Assembly: GCA_963970005.1 (NCBI GenBank)
Contig: CAXAMN010021001.1
Location: 878,800-942,799 of the forward strand
Direction: 5' to 3'
DNA length: 64,000 nt
Origin: Durusdinium trenchii
Lineage: Eukaryota; Sar; Dinophyceae; Suessiales; Symbiodiniaceae
The notes below the pieces were generated by a model. It was not told the DNA's origin, searched no databases, and saw only the letters and a list, made by a program, of their open reading frames with translations. The position numbers and the translations under genes were made by a program. The first letter of the stretch is position 1, and each line of letters starts with the position of its first letter. This document shows, one piece after another, positions 1-13,700 of the stretch.

Positions 1-1649
1 CTACTAGCGATAGAGTCCAACCTACTAGCCATGGCCTCCAACCTACTAACCATGGCCTGCAGCATGGCAATTGCTTATGAATGAAACTCAAACATTCATG
101 GTTATGCTGTTACGTTTGATCTTCGCAGAGGCTGAAGGCTTACGGTCTTACAGCCTGAGAGTCTGAGATTTAAATCTAAACCAATCCTGAATCCTAAGTC
201 AAGGTACTTGTGTCAAGTGGCTCTCGACGCCAAAGTCTGAACAGAATCCCACAACTGATGCTCCATATGCAGGCAAGCGCTTGTGCCCACAATCAAGCAT
301 GACTGATCTCATCAAAGCTTCAAACTTTGCCGGGGTGTCAGAGTTGCCAGACCCTAGCACCATCGGTGGCAAAGTGCTGGTCTGGAGGTTCCCTGACAAG
401 CTATACTGAGCAAGTTCCTGCGGCGATGCGTCCAACACCAACCCAGGATTCTTGATCCGATCCTCCACAGTGACCAAAAAGTCAAGGCTTTGTGGAGAAG
501 AATCCGATGAAAGCATAACAAACACCTGATCTGAAGAAGAAGCTAGTTGTTCTCGCCTCACACTCATCAACAGCATGTCCAATTTCAGTCTTGCATGTGA
601 TAGCTGCGTTGGGTTTGGAGCTGCAACCTCCTTTGACCGAAGCTGTTGCTTCAGTGATGCTGCTTCGTCACTACCGTAAACACTGGCGATTGAACGCACC
701 AGCACCTCTGGCAACGATTCCGCAGAACGGAGGAGGCGAGTCAGCAACAGTGACTCTAGCAGTTTCTGCAGAGACAGCGGCGCTGCCCGGCACCGGTGCC
801 GAACCATGGCCTCATTGCTCTCCATTGTCCACGATGTGAGAAATCTGGTTGTCAATGTCAGCGCTCTCAACCCCAATTACTGAATCATATGTCTGTGTTT
901 GCGGCTGGCAATTGCATGTGTTTCTTTGTGTTTGATATCCGGATTTTCCGAACGTCCGAACGAACCGCAAACTTCACAAATAGGTTTGGACCAAAACAGT
1001 TGTAGAATCACCTCAGCTTCCTGAGGCGTCGAGCATCCAAACCATCAAACTACAAGATGTAAGGCCCAATTGGTTGTAGATTCGTGGGCCATGTGGTCTA
1101 AGTGGTCATGTGGTTTGACCCAAACAATTCCAGTTAAATCCAAGAAGTGCTCATGAATCAGTCATTTTCTCAAAAAGTCGCAGTTGGGCACCCAAAGAGG
1201 GACAAGAACACTTCCGGATGTCTAATTTTTGGAAACAAGCACGCCGCCCAGCACAAGAAATTTATCAGGGATGAATTGGGTTTCGGAGGTGTTTTTGTTG
1301 GGGGGGTTGGCTTCTTTGGGGAGGGTACGGATAGTTTTGCTTTTGGAAGCTGTGAGCTCCAATCTGTTTTAAAACATGCAGTGCATGTTTAGATCATCAT
1401 TAGCTCGGCTCAAAGCTTTTGGCTGCAATGAATCTACCTCGAAGCTCAAAATTAAGAGTGTCCCACACTGTGCCACAAGAGTGTCCTACAAGAGTGTCCA
1501 CAAGAAACCGTCCCTTGGTGTTCTCTTCCTTTACTGGCTAGTATTATGACAGTATGACATCCAGCCATGTCCACTTGTTGCTTTCGAAAACATCCCCTGA
1601 AGTGTTCAAAAACATCCTTGTCCCAGAACGTCTCACCGCTACTCCTGAG
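1..1649. other. left-edge intronic/intergenic DNA
   Basis: Upstream of the first supported SMC4 exon. A short repeat of the kind TAGCCATGGCCTCCAACCTA opens the window (about 1-60). An antisense ORF fragment occupies 199-876. Nothing else coding was recognised; no SMC4 N-terminal head or Walker A exon was seen, so those exons lie further left. Confidence 0.5.
199..876 (-). pseudogene. fragment of a multicopy dinoflagellate protein family
   Basis: A 225-codon antisense frame. Its middle and end (VFVMLSSDSSPQ near residue 118, TSTLPPMVLGSGN near 166, then VGFCSDFGVES near 209) recall a protein family seen in many copies in dinoflagellate genomes, with a DxSPQ motif, a LPP..LG.G motif and a TDFG.E motif. 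The spaced acidic motifs would suit a transposase-like enzyme, but I know of no proven function. It stops shortly after the DFG.E motif, where family members continue, so it looks truncated or is one exon of a broken copy. It sits antisense to SMC4. The family assignment is from memory and moderately sure. Confidence 0.45.
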
Positions 1650-1727
1650 GTCCTTACTGGCGCAGACGCAAGTCCGCCAGAGCCAAGCGAACCTGGGTTC
1701 ACTGGAGGACGAACACAAGGCCATCCC
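1650..1727 (+). CDS. SMC4: SMC4 exon, N-terminal coiled coil
   Basis: The exon opens at CTGAG|G and reads SLLAQTQVRQSQANLG then SLEDEHKAI, a heptad-like helical peptide. A GC donor (gcccgg) leaves two bases that complete a codon with the first base of the exon at 4,123. Position fits the first third of the N-terminal coiled coil. It is the leftmost exon I can support; further small exons may lie between here and 4,123. Confidence 0.6.
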
Positions 1728-4700
1728 GCCCGGAACGCCCGTCCCACTGTCTCTGGTCTTACTGTTTTTTCCCGGACACTCGTGAACCCATTTTGGGGAT
1801 AAGTTGGTTGACGGTTTACTCTAGAATTAGGTCTCACTATATCTATATCTAAAATAGGTCTCACTTTGTCCATCAAAGAAGCTGATGAGGCATCCCTTTG
1901 AACCGATACCTTTGGATCTCCTCATGCCGAAGTCCGTTTTCCCGGTCACAGCTCGCCAGGTCTTGCAAGGTCACATGCCACTCGGCGGGGTCCTGTACTC
2001 GTCCCGGTCAAACCGGGAAAGAAACGAGAGTTCTCCTGTGTCCAGCTCTGGTGACCGGGGGTTGCGTTTGTGGCCAAAACGAAGGTCACCTGGATGACCA
2101 AGTTCTCCGAGCCTTTCAGGGCACGTGAAACAAATATAGAAACTTGTTGAGGGGCATTGGGCAAACTGTTTTTTCAACAAGAACCGGTGAACCTTTACCT
2201 TTTCTCCGGGGAAATGGCTCGGGAGTCATGAAGAAAGTGGCTCTTTTGTTCATGACACAGGTGATGGACAGCAATTGAATATACGATACTGAGAAAGGCC
2301 TTCCAATGGTTGGTAATATAGTTTCTTGATTATTAAAACCCCCCTTATGATGAGGTTCTTTAACCCCATTAAGGAAGTGAAATCCTTGAATATCATGAGA
2401 TTAAAGCGACCCTACAGCCAGTTAAGTCAAAATCCATACGAGTTCTTGCAGAAAATTTTCGATTAATCCTCCAGCATATCCAGACGTTCTCGAGAGTTAA
2501 AATTATCCCAGCCTACAAACTACAAGGTACCACCAGCCTTACAAGACTAGGTTTCTCTAGGTACCATGAGTCTGGAGTCTCGCGCCACCCTGGTTTGCCG
2601 AATGCCATCGAAACATATCGATACATGCAGGATCTTGTAATGACGATCAACCACAATCCGCCTTTCCATAACGAGATTTTGCCCCTCCCTATCCCGACTA
2701 GATTAGATACTCCGCCGTGGCCAAACTGGCCCGAAATCGCAATGCAAAAGAGGGAAAAATTCACACAGCATATAAGATACTACATGTTTAGGAAAAAGAG
2801 CTTCGATGAGGTCACTCACCCTGGCCCCAATTAGGAATTTGTTCGCACGAAAATTCACATGGGTCCGACGCCTACATACCTTGATCCCAGGGAGTGCCGT
2901 CTACTCGTTCGTAGTGTACAGACAGGTTCAGGGTCCTTTGTAGCGTCTCACCTTCATCGTCCACCTCAACCCACCATAAGATATGGTAAGGGGGAGCGTG
3001 GAGGCGCGTCTGGAGAGACAGTCCGCAAGTCCGATCATCCAAATGGGGTGGGCCTATTAGTCAAGAGTCTACATTGTACATTACAGGAAACTGGTCTTCC
3101 AATGGGGCCAGGTCGTGGAACTGTTTGGAGCGTCAAACTTGCCGAAATGGATGCTCAGAGTTGTCATGTTATTACAGTCTATCCGACAGATGGGGCTCCA
3201 TGTTTTAACCATCGACCTTGGGGTAACTTGCGCCATCGAACCTCTGAAACCAGTACCATATTGTGTCATATTCTAGGAATATAGTGAGCAAAAGAGCTCC
3301 ATGCAACTCTCATGATACCGTGGAGAGTCGGAGTCATGGCTGTTGCACAATTTTCTGACTGACCCGTCCCTTGTCCTTCCAATTTCGATATATTGATTAT
3401 ATAAATCATATTAAATCTGTTTGTTGTTTTGTGATTTTTCTGTTATGATTTCGTGGTGCTGTTAGATGGGTATCAATCCATGACTTCAGGGGTGGCATAC
3501 CAGAAGCCTCCAAATTTGACTCACTCGTGAATTGTGAGCTGGCTGTGAGGAGCTGGCACCCGGAGCACGGTTGACTGTGGTGGGTTCACCTCCCCAGTCT
3601 ATCCTGTTCATGTTGGGTGGTCAACCGTCCCCCGGTGCCATGATGCCATTTGAGTCCGAGACCGAAACACTTGTGACACTTGCGCTGCATCCATGATACA
3701 TCATCCACCAAGGAACCAAAAAGCACGGGGGGGCCAAGGCCCTTGGAGGATGACGTATCAGGGTTTGCGAGAAATCAATGCATCAAAGTACGCTGTATGA
3801 CTCCACTTGCAAGAAAGTGTTACCATGCGATACCGTCTCTATACAACCCGGTTGTCAAACCAGGTTCCATGTGGGTCTCTTCCAGGGCTTCAAACTGCAA
3901 AGTGGTGCAATGACGGTCGTTCGTGTCGTTGTGTTGATTTGGCCTCATATTATGTTCCAGCCTGCAACTTGTGGTGTTTGTGCCAGATGGGCCAGGGCCG
4001 CCAAGGACTGAGTGAGTACGGTGAGTACGGTGCGTGCGGTCTGCAGTGTCATAGCCTAGCTAGTGTTATGAGTATATCGGCGTTCGTGTCGTGAGTCGCG
4101 AATCCGTTGTGGTCGTGCCAAGGAAAGAGCACAAGAAGAAGATGGAAGGCTTCGAGACACTTGGCAACTGAAATCAGCTGAGACAGCTGAAGCTCCAGCT
4201 GAGGGTGCGTGAAAGCAAAGCATTCTCACGTCGGGCCTCCTCAGAAGGTATCTAGGTATACCACCAACATACACCACCTAAGTGGGCTGATGTTATACGT
4301 AGCAGACTCGAAGAAGCGGTGGAGAAGATGAACACTGGTGGAGAAGCGGTGCAGAGAGTGTGCACTGAACATGGTGGAACTTCTGCTGGTTTTGACTCGG
4401 GTGTCCGAAAACAAGATTCTTTCCTTACAAGTTTGTCCTCTAAACCACCAAGCTGAACGGAGTGGGTCCCTGAAAAACCCATGGACACCAAAAAGTCGTT
4501 GTTATGGTGCAAGTGTGCAAACCGAAGCACGTGACCTGGTTGTGGTGACTTCATTCTTTCAAATCACATGGACTCCAGCAGGGGGTCACGTGAATCAAGA
4601 TAATCAAGATCAGATGCCTGCAGCCAAACTCACATGTTGGAGAAGTAGCCGGGTAGAAGGTTTCGAGGGGTAGGAAGGGGCTGTGGGTTTCAGAGGATAG

Positions 4701-7700
4701 GATGTCACTTGTTCTCCTAGAACCAGTAGCTGCCCGAGAGGTGCAACATGTGAAGACTCTGCAGACGTTGCCTTGGACGTGATTTTTGGACATGTCGCAG
4801 GTGAATGGCAAGACACGAAGGACCCAGCCATATGGCTGTGGGTCATGGCACTCAAGGGCCCTGTTTTTTCCCAGAATGGACTACCTGGGGATGTCCGCCT
4901 ACCAGGGTGAATAGCCGGGCAACCCGGATGCCATGACCCACAGTCATATGCCAGGACCTTCCAACAGGTGGTGTTAGGAGCTTAAGAGGTGGTTTCTGCG
5001 CACTCGCATATTTACCTACATTCACCCCTTTTCAACCACCCCAACAGATTGGTAAATATGCCAGTCCCATGGATATACATGGAGTGTTTGGGATATGGAC
5101 CATGAGATCACCGGATTTTCCAGTGATACCACCGCTCGGCCCGTCACACGTAGCTTGGAGGCGTTTTTGCCCGCCGGCCCCGAGTCCAAAACGCCTCATT
5201 TGAGTTTTGCGGGGAATGTGACTGTGAAGTGCTGTGTGCAAATAACGTAATGTGTGATACCTGCAGTTCCAAAGGAATGGTGACCATAATCCCTGGTCCC
5301 ATTCAGTGAGTGGAAGTGTGGGGACCCTTATCCTTTTAATAGGCACCCCTTTGGAACTGCTGGTACCATGTTTTTCAGAATGGGAATCCAAGCACCGAGT
5401 TCACGTGGCAACACAGGTCAGTGGTTTTCTCATGTTTTCTCCACGTTGAACGTGTGATCTTTGTCATCAGTCCTCAACCCGCATCGACGATGTCGAGGAA
5501 GGAGGTGAAAAGCATCGAAGCTGAGCACAACAACCACTTGAAGGCGCATCGGAGCTGAGCACATGGGTGGGTCAAACCCCCAAATGAACAGATTCCTCCC
5601 AAAGTAATGTCAGCCTTCCATGGTTTGCAGGGTGAGGTGACCTAACTCATCCCCACATGTGTACATTATAGGTCAAAGGACCTCAGTTCGTGGTCTATTT
5701 ATGCGGTGGATGCTGCAACGACGCCGCATGCAGTGAGGGTGAGCGCATTGCTGAAGTATACATCAGCATGAAAGGAATCTTCTTTAGGAGTACAGGAACG
5801 CATCACATTCCTGCAAAGGCGCACATCACGTATGTGTTCTCCGCTTCCGTGATCAGAAGGCTGTATATCCTTAGTAAATCTTAATAACATAGTAATTATG
5901 CACCATCAATATCATCTTCCAAAGAACAATTTGTTGCGGAAGTTATGTCTTAGTCCAGAACATCACTTCAGCTAGTCACGCCAAGTACTTTGTGTCCAGC
6001 TCTTGTTGCCTCAGCCCTCCAGCCGGCAGAGAGCTTAGTGCTTTTGGGCGCCCTTCGTATTTGGTTCGCTGAGGCTTTTGGACACCTGATTGCTGGTTCT
6101 TTTTGGCTTGCAGAAGTCCCCGGAGGCCTCCAGCCACAAAAACTCAATCATTCCTGATGCTCACCACGTTGACTATATATATATAGTTCACCTATTTGAA
6201 TGTTTTTCAGACAGGTGGGCTTGGGAATCGGGAATCATTCAGTTGTTGAATGAACTTTGAGAACTCTTGAGTTTAGCTCTCATTTGCTCGGATTCGGGTT
6301 GAGGACTACAACAGCATCAAAGGAAAGATGGAGAAGAAAGCGGAAGAGTTCAAGGAATTTGAGCGCCAGGAGGGGGCACAGCAAGGTTTTTTTGCTATGT
6401 TTGGGTGCTCACAAGTGGGGAGTTCCAGCGAAGCAGAGGTGGGTTTGGTTGGGAACAGGGGCACATGCCGAGCATGAAAACTATGAGTAATTTCCTTTCA
6501 GGGGCATGTGGAGGGGGATCAGACGCCAAGACGGCTGAGATTCTTGAAGCCCATGTGGTGTCAGCTTTCACATCATTCTAATGAGAATCTGGGCCCCTGT
6601 CCAATGGAAAGCGTTTGGTTCGGGTCCAGACCCCTGTGTTTCGGTGCCAGGTCCAACGCCAAAGAGGGCCCAGGGATTCAGTCCCCAGGGCTCCAACCAC
6701 CTCCTGAGGTTCGATGGGCCAGGGGTGGATGCCAGGGGGGTCTAACCACCGAACCTGAGGAGATGGGCCAGGAGCCCTAGGGAGTAATGCTGTGTACTGT
6801 AGGTAGGTCCTCTTTTAACGCATGTTCGATACGCGACGCCGTCACACAGATGCACGCATCTGCGTGCAGATGGTGATGCACCTGCCGACGCGTGTTCCCC
6901 GGCGCCATCCGGTGATTAGGCCATTTCGAAACACCGTGGACCCCGGTGGGGGCCATATGCAGATGGGTTGATTCATGGGTGAAGTACGGACAGACGTTTT
7001 GATCTGTGAAGTTGGGTGACCTCCAACTCCGGGGGTATGCTGGGTTTCCTTGGTGTTCAATATGTTTTGCAGTAATTTCAGAATAGATGGCACTGGCACC
7101 CAAATAAATAAACATATATATAATTATATGGGCTCGTGATATATATATATATATTATATATTATATAAATATATATATATATTATGAGGGTCCATATCAA
7201 CCACCGATCTTGGGTAGCTTGCGCCATCGAACCTCTGAAACGATGTGTTCCTCTGGAGCCTAAGCGAACGTCCCCAGTCGTTCCGGACCGAACATCGCTT
7301 CCCAAATCGCCCGCCAGGATGTGAAATACACCGAGGACATCGCTTTTCAAGAGCAGAAGATCCAGAAGCTGGTACAGGCCATGGGGGACGTTGCCAATCG
7401 AATCCTGACCATTCCGAAACCAGAACAAACAGAGAAAGAAACACATGCCTGGGTGGGAGAGGCACGTGTTAGAAACCACGTGTCCACGGTTTCTTGAGGT
7501 CACCAGAAGTCACCAGAGGCTTGAGTTTATTGCTTTATAGCACAGGCATGCGGCATAGGGTGCCTTCTTTGGCTTAGCTTCTTTGGCTTTGCCGTGGATC
7601 CGCGGGAGATCCGCTTGGGACTCGGGACAACATGCTGGTCCAACGATGTGTTTCCTATACAGATCGAAGTGCTGGTCCACTGCCTTGCTGGATCAACCAA

Positions 7701-10700
7701 TATATGGGGGCCCGAGATGCCACAGCGAAGCAAGCGGGGCGCGGGCCCCGCGGGCGCGGGACTCGAGGGAGATGGTCTCGGAATCGACCCTTTCGGCTGT
7801 GAGACTTCGAACAACTGGGCGACTCTCGACCGTACTGTAGATGTTTCACACACCAAAGGAGTGAGAACATGTAGCGAGGACGCCGAAGGTGCATGGAGCT
7901 TTAAAGCCTGGTCCAGTCAATGGAGCCTTGAAGCCTTCGCTGCACATCGTTCTCAACGGCTTCACTTGCGTGGACATGTGAAACGACAAGATCATGGCCT
8001 CAAACAACCAGACATCAGTCAGCCCCATGACCACGGATCCAGAGATTCCAAGCGTTCCAGGGATCAGATAAAACAAATTGTACCTTAGCTCCAAAGAACA
8101 TTTGTGGAGGTTGTTTATCATGTTGTTATATCAATCCAGCCTGATGATTATATCATATATCCTTGGAGCATGTTTAAATCACTCCTACACTGATTCCTTA
8201 TGATACCTTATTGAACCTTATATTATGGCTGCCTGGCATCCGGCTCGGCACATGTGCCCTGCGCCTTGAAACCGCGTTCAGCGTGTTTCACAGGCCTCAG
8301 AAGAGGAACAGGAACGTGCCAAGCAGTTGGTGAAGGCGAGGGGAATGCAGATGGATTTTGAGGTCGGACAAGGCCCCACGTGTTTATGTTTGGCAACAAA
8401 TCACTGATTTTTTGTTGGATCACCAGAAGAAGTTGTACACACCTAGAACCATAGGGCTTGTTCTTGATGCTTGGTCCTCCAAATCGGGGGTAATTCAGGT
8501 TCATGATTGGCGACTGGATGAGAACTGCATCCACTAGGGCATGGTTCTGTTTGGCCATCGGACTTGTTAGTTCTCTCCACCAGGACGGGCTGAAAAGAAT
8601 AGGGAAGTCCACCTGGGTGTGTAGCTGAAATAGTGAGAGATCCCACACAACCACCCCCAAAAAGGTTCGGGAAATAGACCAGAACTAACCCAGCCAGGGT
8701 TATTGGGGGTTCGTGACGGAACTTGTTTTCCTGGTTGCTTCGGTCACGGCCTCGGGTCGCAAGCAGGTACTCCAAAGAGGTCACTGGGAAGGTCCTGGGA
8801 GGTGTGTGCTTTAATAGGGAAGCCGGGAAGCCCCGGAAAATACGCCTGGCTGGGTGGTTTTGTCCTGGCTGGGTGAGATTCAAGCGCCGGTGAAAAGTGC
8901 AAGCTGATCAAACATCCCCTTAATCCATATACTCTATACATATTTATATACGATGTGTGTGGAAGACCCAGGTGGAAAACATCATCCTCACTTTCCACCA
9001 TCCAACTCCACACGATAGGATTTCGAGCGGTCTCCGTAGGACGCGGAGAAGCTGCGGGCAGATGCTCCCATTCGCGAGCAGGACCGGAGAAGTTGGGATG
9101 GGAAGCATGGCGGACCACACCTGGCGGATCTACCTGTGGTGAATCCACCAAATCTCACTTATCCACCTTGATTAATCCATTTGTATCTTTTTTAGGCGGC
9201 TGTATTTGATTGTGTTTTTGTTGTTGGGTCCTTGAAAAGGCCACAACATGGTGTTGTTCAATGTCTCCCACGTCAGAAGAGCCAGAACGTATTCGCCTCC
9301 CGACCTGGTCTCGGGCTGGAAGACTGCAACTGGAAGGACGGATGCATCAAACACCGAGGGGTGAGTCAAACAACACATACTGGTTCCGTGAGGTGAGACA
9401 GCACATCATGAAGAATCAAAAGACCCATCACCGACACGTGAAGGCCCACCAAAAGTAACTAAGATCTATATGCATGAGATACTTCATAGATTCACTAATA
9501 TGATCTTCGAACGTACAGCTGTGTATACTCGCTCCATGGAGCGAGTATACGCCCGTGGCGCCCCGCGCACCCATCGCGCCCACGGTTCCACAGGAGCTGG
9601 AGAGCACTGAGAAGTTCCGCGCCAGCCAGGCCGCCAAGCTGGAGAAACTCTACGAGGCATGGTCGGTGGGGGCCGTGAAGCTCTTCGAGGGAACCACCGA
9701 CCTGTCTGGGCCACGTGTTCTTCTTTTTTGTGTGGGCATGAACCTGGTTTTACTTAATAAGGTGTGATGTGTTATCTTCCCTGTTGGTAAAATCGATGAG
9801 ACACCAAGACAATCACGGCCAGGGCCTGAAGGGCAAGGCAGAGAAGCTGCGTCCGGCAAAGGAAGCCAAAGAGAAGGAGCTCGTGTGCTTTGGGCGACAA
9901 GACCGACCAAAACACAGAGTTGTTCGACGAAGGACGTCACGGGTGTTGTGTGGATCGACCGAGATTCAAGGCGGAGGTCGAGGATTTAAGGTCTGTGGAC
10001 TGAGTGTTCACTGAATCTTGAGAGAATCATAAATAATCCCGGAGAATGTGTACAATGGTATGTATGACATATACATATATAATATATATATATATTAATT
10101 TTACCTACATTCACCCCCTGAAACCACCCCAATGTCGGTAAATATGCCCTACATGGAGTGTTTTGGATGAGTGGTTAGTATACCGTTCCTACACTGCGTG
10201 GAAGGGTTCGGCCCTTTGGCAAGAGCATGTTCTGCCTTCGGGGGGGGTGCTCAGCTTCCATCCTTGTTTGAGGGATCTCAGTGGATCCAGTTATATAAGT
10301 TATTGCAGCTGGCAACCAATGGTTCCAAAGACTCAATCCACAGACCTAGGACGAAACCCTGGTTCCTTAGTACAACTATAGTAGCTGCCCAGGATGCCCC
10401 ATGGGGAGGCTTCTCGAGCCAAGGCCACTTCAGAAGAAGCTCACCGAGGCGCCGGAGCCAGACGACGCAAACCGGCGGTTTGGGACCGGATCCCAACGAG
10501 ACCACCCGGGGGGGGGGGAGTGTAAGACCTGTGAGACCTGGATCTTCCAAAGGCGCAGAAGTTCCAAGGTTTCATCCATGTCATCCAAGGCGATGAACCA
10601 GCAGAAATTCAGTAGTCCGTGATCCCATGACCGGTCCGTGACCCATGACCGGTCCGTGACCCGGGATCTCAGGTTGCGGTCACTTTGAAGGAGGTCCTGG

Positions 10701-13700
10701 AACGATGTCGATCATGGCGGTTCAACAAGAGTTTGAGGGATGCGATGTCGATCACAGTGATTCACTTCATTTTCGGGATGAGGCTCTCATGCTCCCTCAC
10801 TCTGGCCAATGATTTGCACCTCTCGCAAGTCTTCTCGTGCTTTCCGATAGCACGAACCACCTCCATGGTTTCCGGAAGCGATGTGCGGCCTGAACTCAGG
10901 TGAAGCAGGTGGTGGAGCTCGCTCAAGCGGAGGCCGGCTTCCTTCGGAAGAAGCAGGTGGAGGCCGGTTGGATGTGCCGCGAGGCGATGTCCTGACTGCA
11001 ATTCCGGTCGTACCGAACCTCAGGTACGGTGATGTGTTCGACACTGTTGTGTAGGTTTGGAGGGTCAAGTCGTACCGAACCTGAGGTTCGGTACGAGGTC
11101 GTTTGGGCAGTAGGTCGTTTGGGCACCGTGGTTCATGCTTTGCCCGGGTAGGTGTGCGTGGGTGTTTGGTGAAGTGTTAGCATGTTTGAGTAGGATCGAT
11201 TTTGTGAGACACTATTTCACTTGGAAAAGCAAGAGAGGATGAATCACAAGTCTCAGAATCCGGCAATGTAGTTCTTGACGACAGGACCATGTGGTAGTCT
11301 AACTTGTGACTTCGCTCATGTTTCTTGCAGCGTCCTTCTGCTAGCTGCGCTGCTCCACATCTATAAAACATGTCAACACATGTCAAAACCAAATACCTCC
11401 ATTTGTGATGAACGTGTCCTGTCTTTGTCATGCTTGACGAACCAAAAAGGAGAGACATCAACTGCTGTCAACTGCGTCAATCTGAACCTTGAATGCATAA
11501 TCTCCAGTTCTTAGCATGTTTTCTAGTACCAACTTCACCCAACTTCAGTTTGGGGATACCTCCCCTTGGAGCCATCCCCATTCCAGCTTTGATCTAGACA
11601 TACTCGATGTTCTTGAACCATCGCAGGCAAATCGCACTTCAACACCTAACCTCTAAACTCTGAATTACTTGTAGGCCAAATGGGTCTCAAGACGGAGGGA
11701 TCCCACAATTACCTGTCGTACTGGCTTCTCAGAAGATGCTAATGTTTTCCCCCACTTTCCCTCAAAACCTTATAGACAAACATCCCCCAACACTGGTGAA
11801 TTCTGACACTGAATATACAGAGCACCTGGGTGAATTCGGAGTCTCCCGCAGACCCGGTCTTGAGGCCACGGAGCAGATCGGACAGCTGAAGAAGGAGAGC
11901 AACGACTGCCGAGAGCAGCTCAGCAAGCGCGAGCAGGAGCGGCTGCAAGGTTCCTGATTCAGGCAACTAGCTTGGGAAGATGAAAAGCATTGAACATTGA
12001 CGACACTGCTGGCCCTGCTGGCTGTTGCTTACATTATTTTCACTGCAGCTACACCAACAACCACGAGCCTTATTGAGAGCCAGCGCTGCAAAACAAGGTG
12101 TCGCTTGCTTGGTAGCAATACAGGACTCTTAGGATGGTGGCTCCCCCTTCGATTGCTTTGACTTCCTTTGTCTACAACAAGACAGTGGTCACAAAACCTC
12201 CAGGAGGTGTTTCCACCAGTTTTGCATGCCTTCATCGATAGTCAACACCTGTGTGAAACTGTTTTTGTTTTGTTTCATGCGTGTTCAAACAGATGAACAG
12301 TACATTTTACATATACCAACCATATATATATATATATACAATATACATATGTGATATCAAGTGATATCAGTACCGTTTTTCCGACGATTGGTTGCAACCC
12401 AGGGACCCTGCAAACCGTTTAAATACGCTCCCAAATCCATTCGGCCGCTCCGGCGATCGACAGCAGACGGTCTCCGTTTTGGACTCCTCTCCGTTCGCAA
12501 GGAGTCCAAAGATGCAGCGAAGATGCTCAAGGCACCTGAGTTGGTCGTCAAGACACCTGAGCGACCAGCTCTCGCGCTTTCTTTTTCCCAAGCCGACTGG
12601 TGGGGCTGGGGCTGGGGGGGCTGAGGAACGGTGGAAAGACCAGGAAATAGAATAACTGTTTGTTTTAGGGAACTGACCGTCAGTAATTACACGTTGAATG
12701 CTGAAGGACCTACCTTCAGAATTTACTGAAAGTTGATGAAAGTTGTATATGGCTGTTTCAGACTGGAATGTGACTATATAGGGGTCATAAATGGGGTAAT
12801 AATATATGTCTGCTGTGTATAACTCTTCCAAATACATGGAGTGTTTGGCTTGAATAGACAGACTTCCCTGCTCAACTGATGATTTGATCCGGAGTTTGGC
12901 TCCATCCAATCCGATCGTCGCATGCACTGAGTTCCGATCGTTGCACGTCACAACACTAGGACGGCAGGACCGTCCGACTCATTGGCATGATCTATAGAAA
13001 CTCCAGACCTGTCAACGGGCCTGGCCCGCATCCATGTCCATCCTCACCCCTGGAAGAACCACTTTCCACTCCATGGGACTGACTTAGCTACAGCAGCTGA
13101 GGATGGGTAGCATGTGACTCTTCCCCTCCGCGCCGGCGCGGTGGGCTCCGAGCCCTTAAGCCCACCCCGGCACCTCCCTGCTGGCGCGCTGGGCGCCTGG
13201 GCGCCTCAAGCCGCACGGTGCGCTGCAGGAGCGCCGGAAGTTGGTGGCAGATGCCAAGGAACGCGTCTCGCAGGTGACCTCGCAGATGGAGCAGGCCGGT
13301 CCGGGCTGTGGGGCGGATGCGCAAGCCCACCGACGGTGAATGGGAGGGTCATTCAGTGAGGAGCTCGACCAATTCGCACGGACACCTTTGTTTCTGATGT
13401 TTGGATTTGGCCATGTACACACTTTGTGGGACAGTCACCAGGCTGGAAATTGCCATTAAAGTGTACAGTGATCCCCAAATAGGTAGAAACGGTTTACAAT
13501 ACATTTTTAGTGGAGATTAACATGTCTATCTTTTGGGGTGTCTTTGTATTGAACAGAACTCTTCAATTAGTCGTGCATGAGTTCAATGACTTGATTTTTG
13601 GTCGAACCCTCCTCGTAAGCTCATGATCTTATTACCCGCCGCAGACACGAAAAGCCTTGATGTGGGGGTAAGAAGTCCTTTGATGGTAAGTCTGAGAAAG

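Noticed and set aside
5628-5641. CAGGGTGAGGT reading QGEV, as in the SMC4 N-terminal head motif LQGEVE
   Set aside because: It lies downstream of coil exons, out of protein order, and has no matching flanks.
10387-10420. DAPWGGFSS after GCCCAG|G, a candidate for the small exon missing before 10,900
   Set aside because: No donor gives the phase 0 end that both neighbours need, so it cannot be placed.
12515-12542. Possible coil exon ESKDAAKMLK with acceptor GCAAG|G
   Set aside because: The exons at 11,865 and 13,229 join in frame with the expected family spacing without it, and no donor of the GC/GA/GT type stands at its end.
12367-12951. 194-codon antisense open frame
   Set aside because: No motif, no repeated-family resemblance and no intron-exon signals on that strand.
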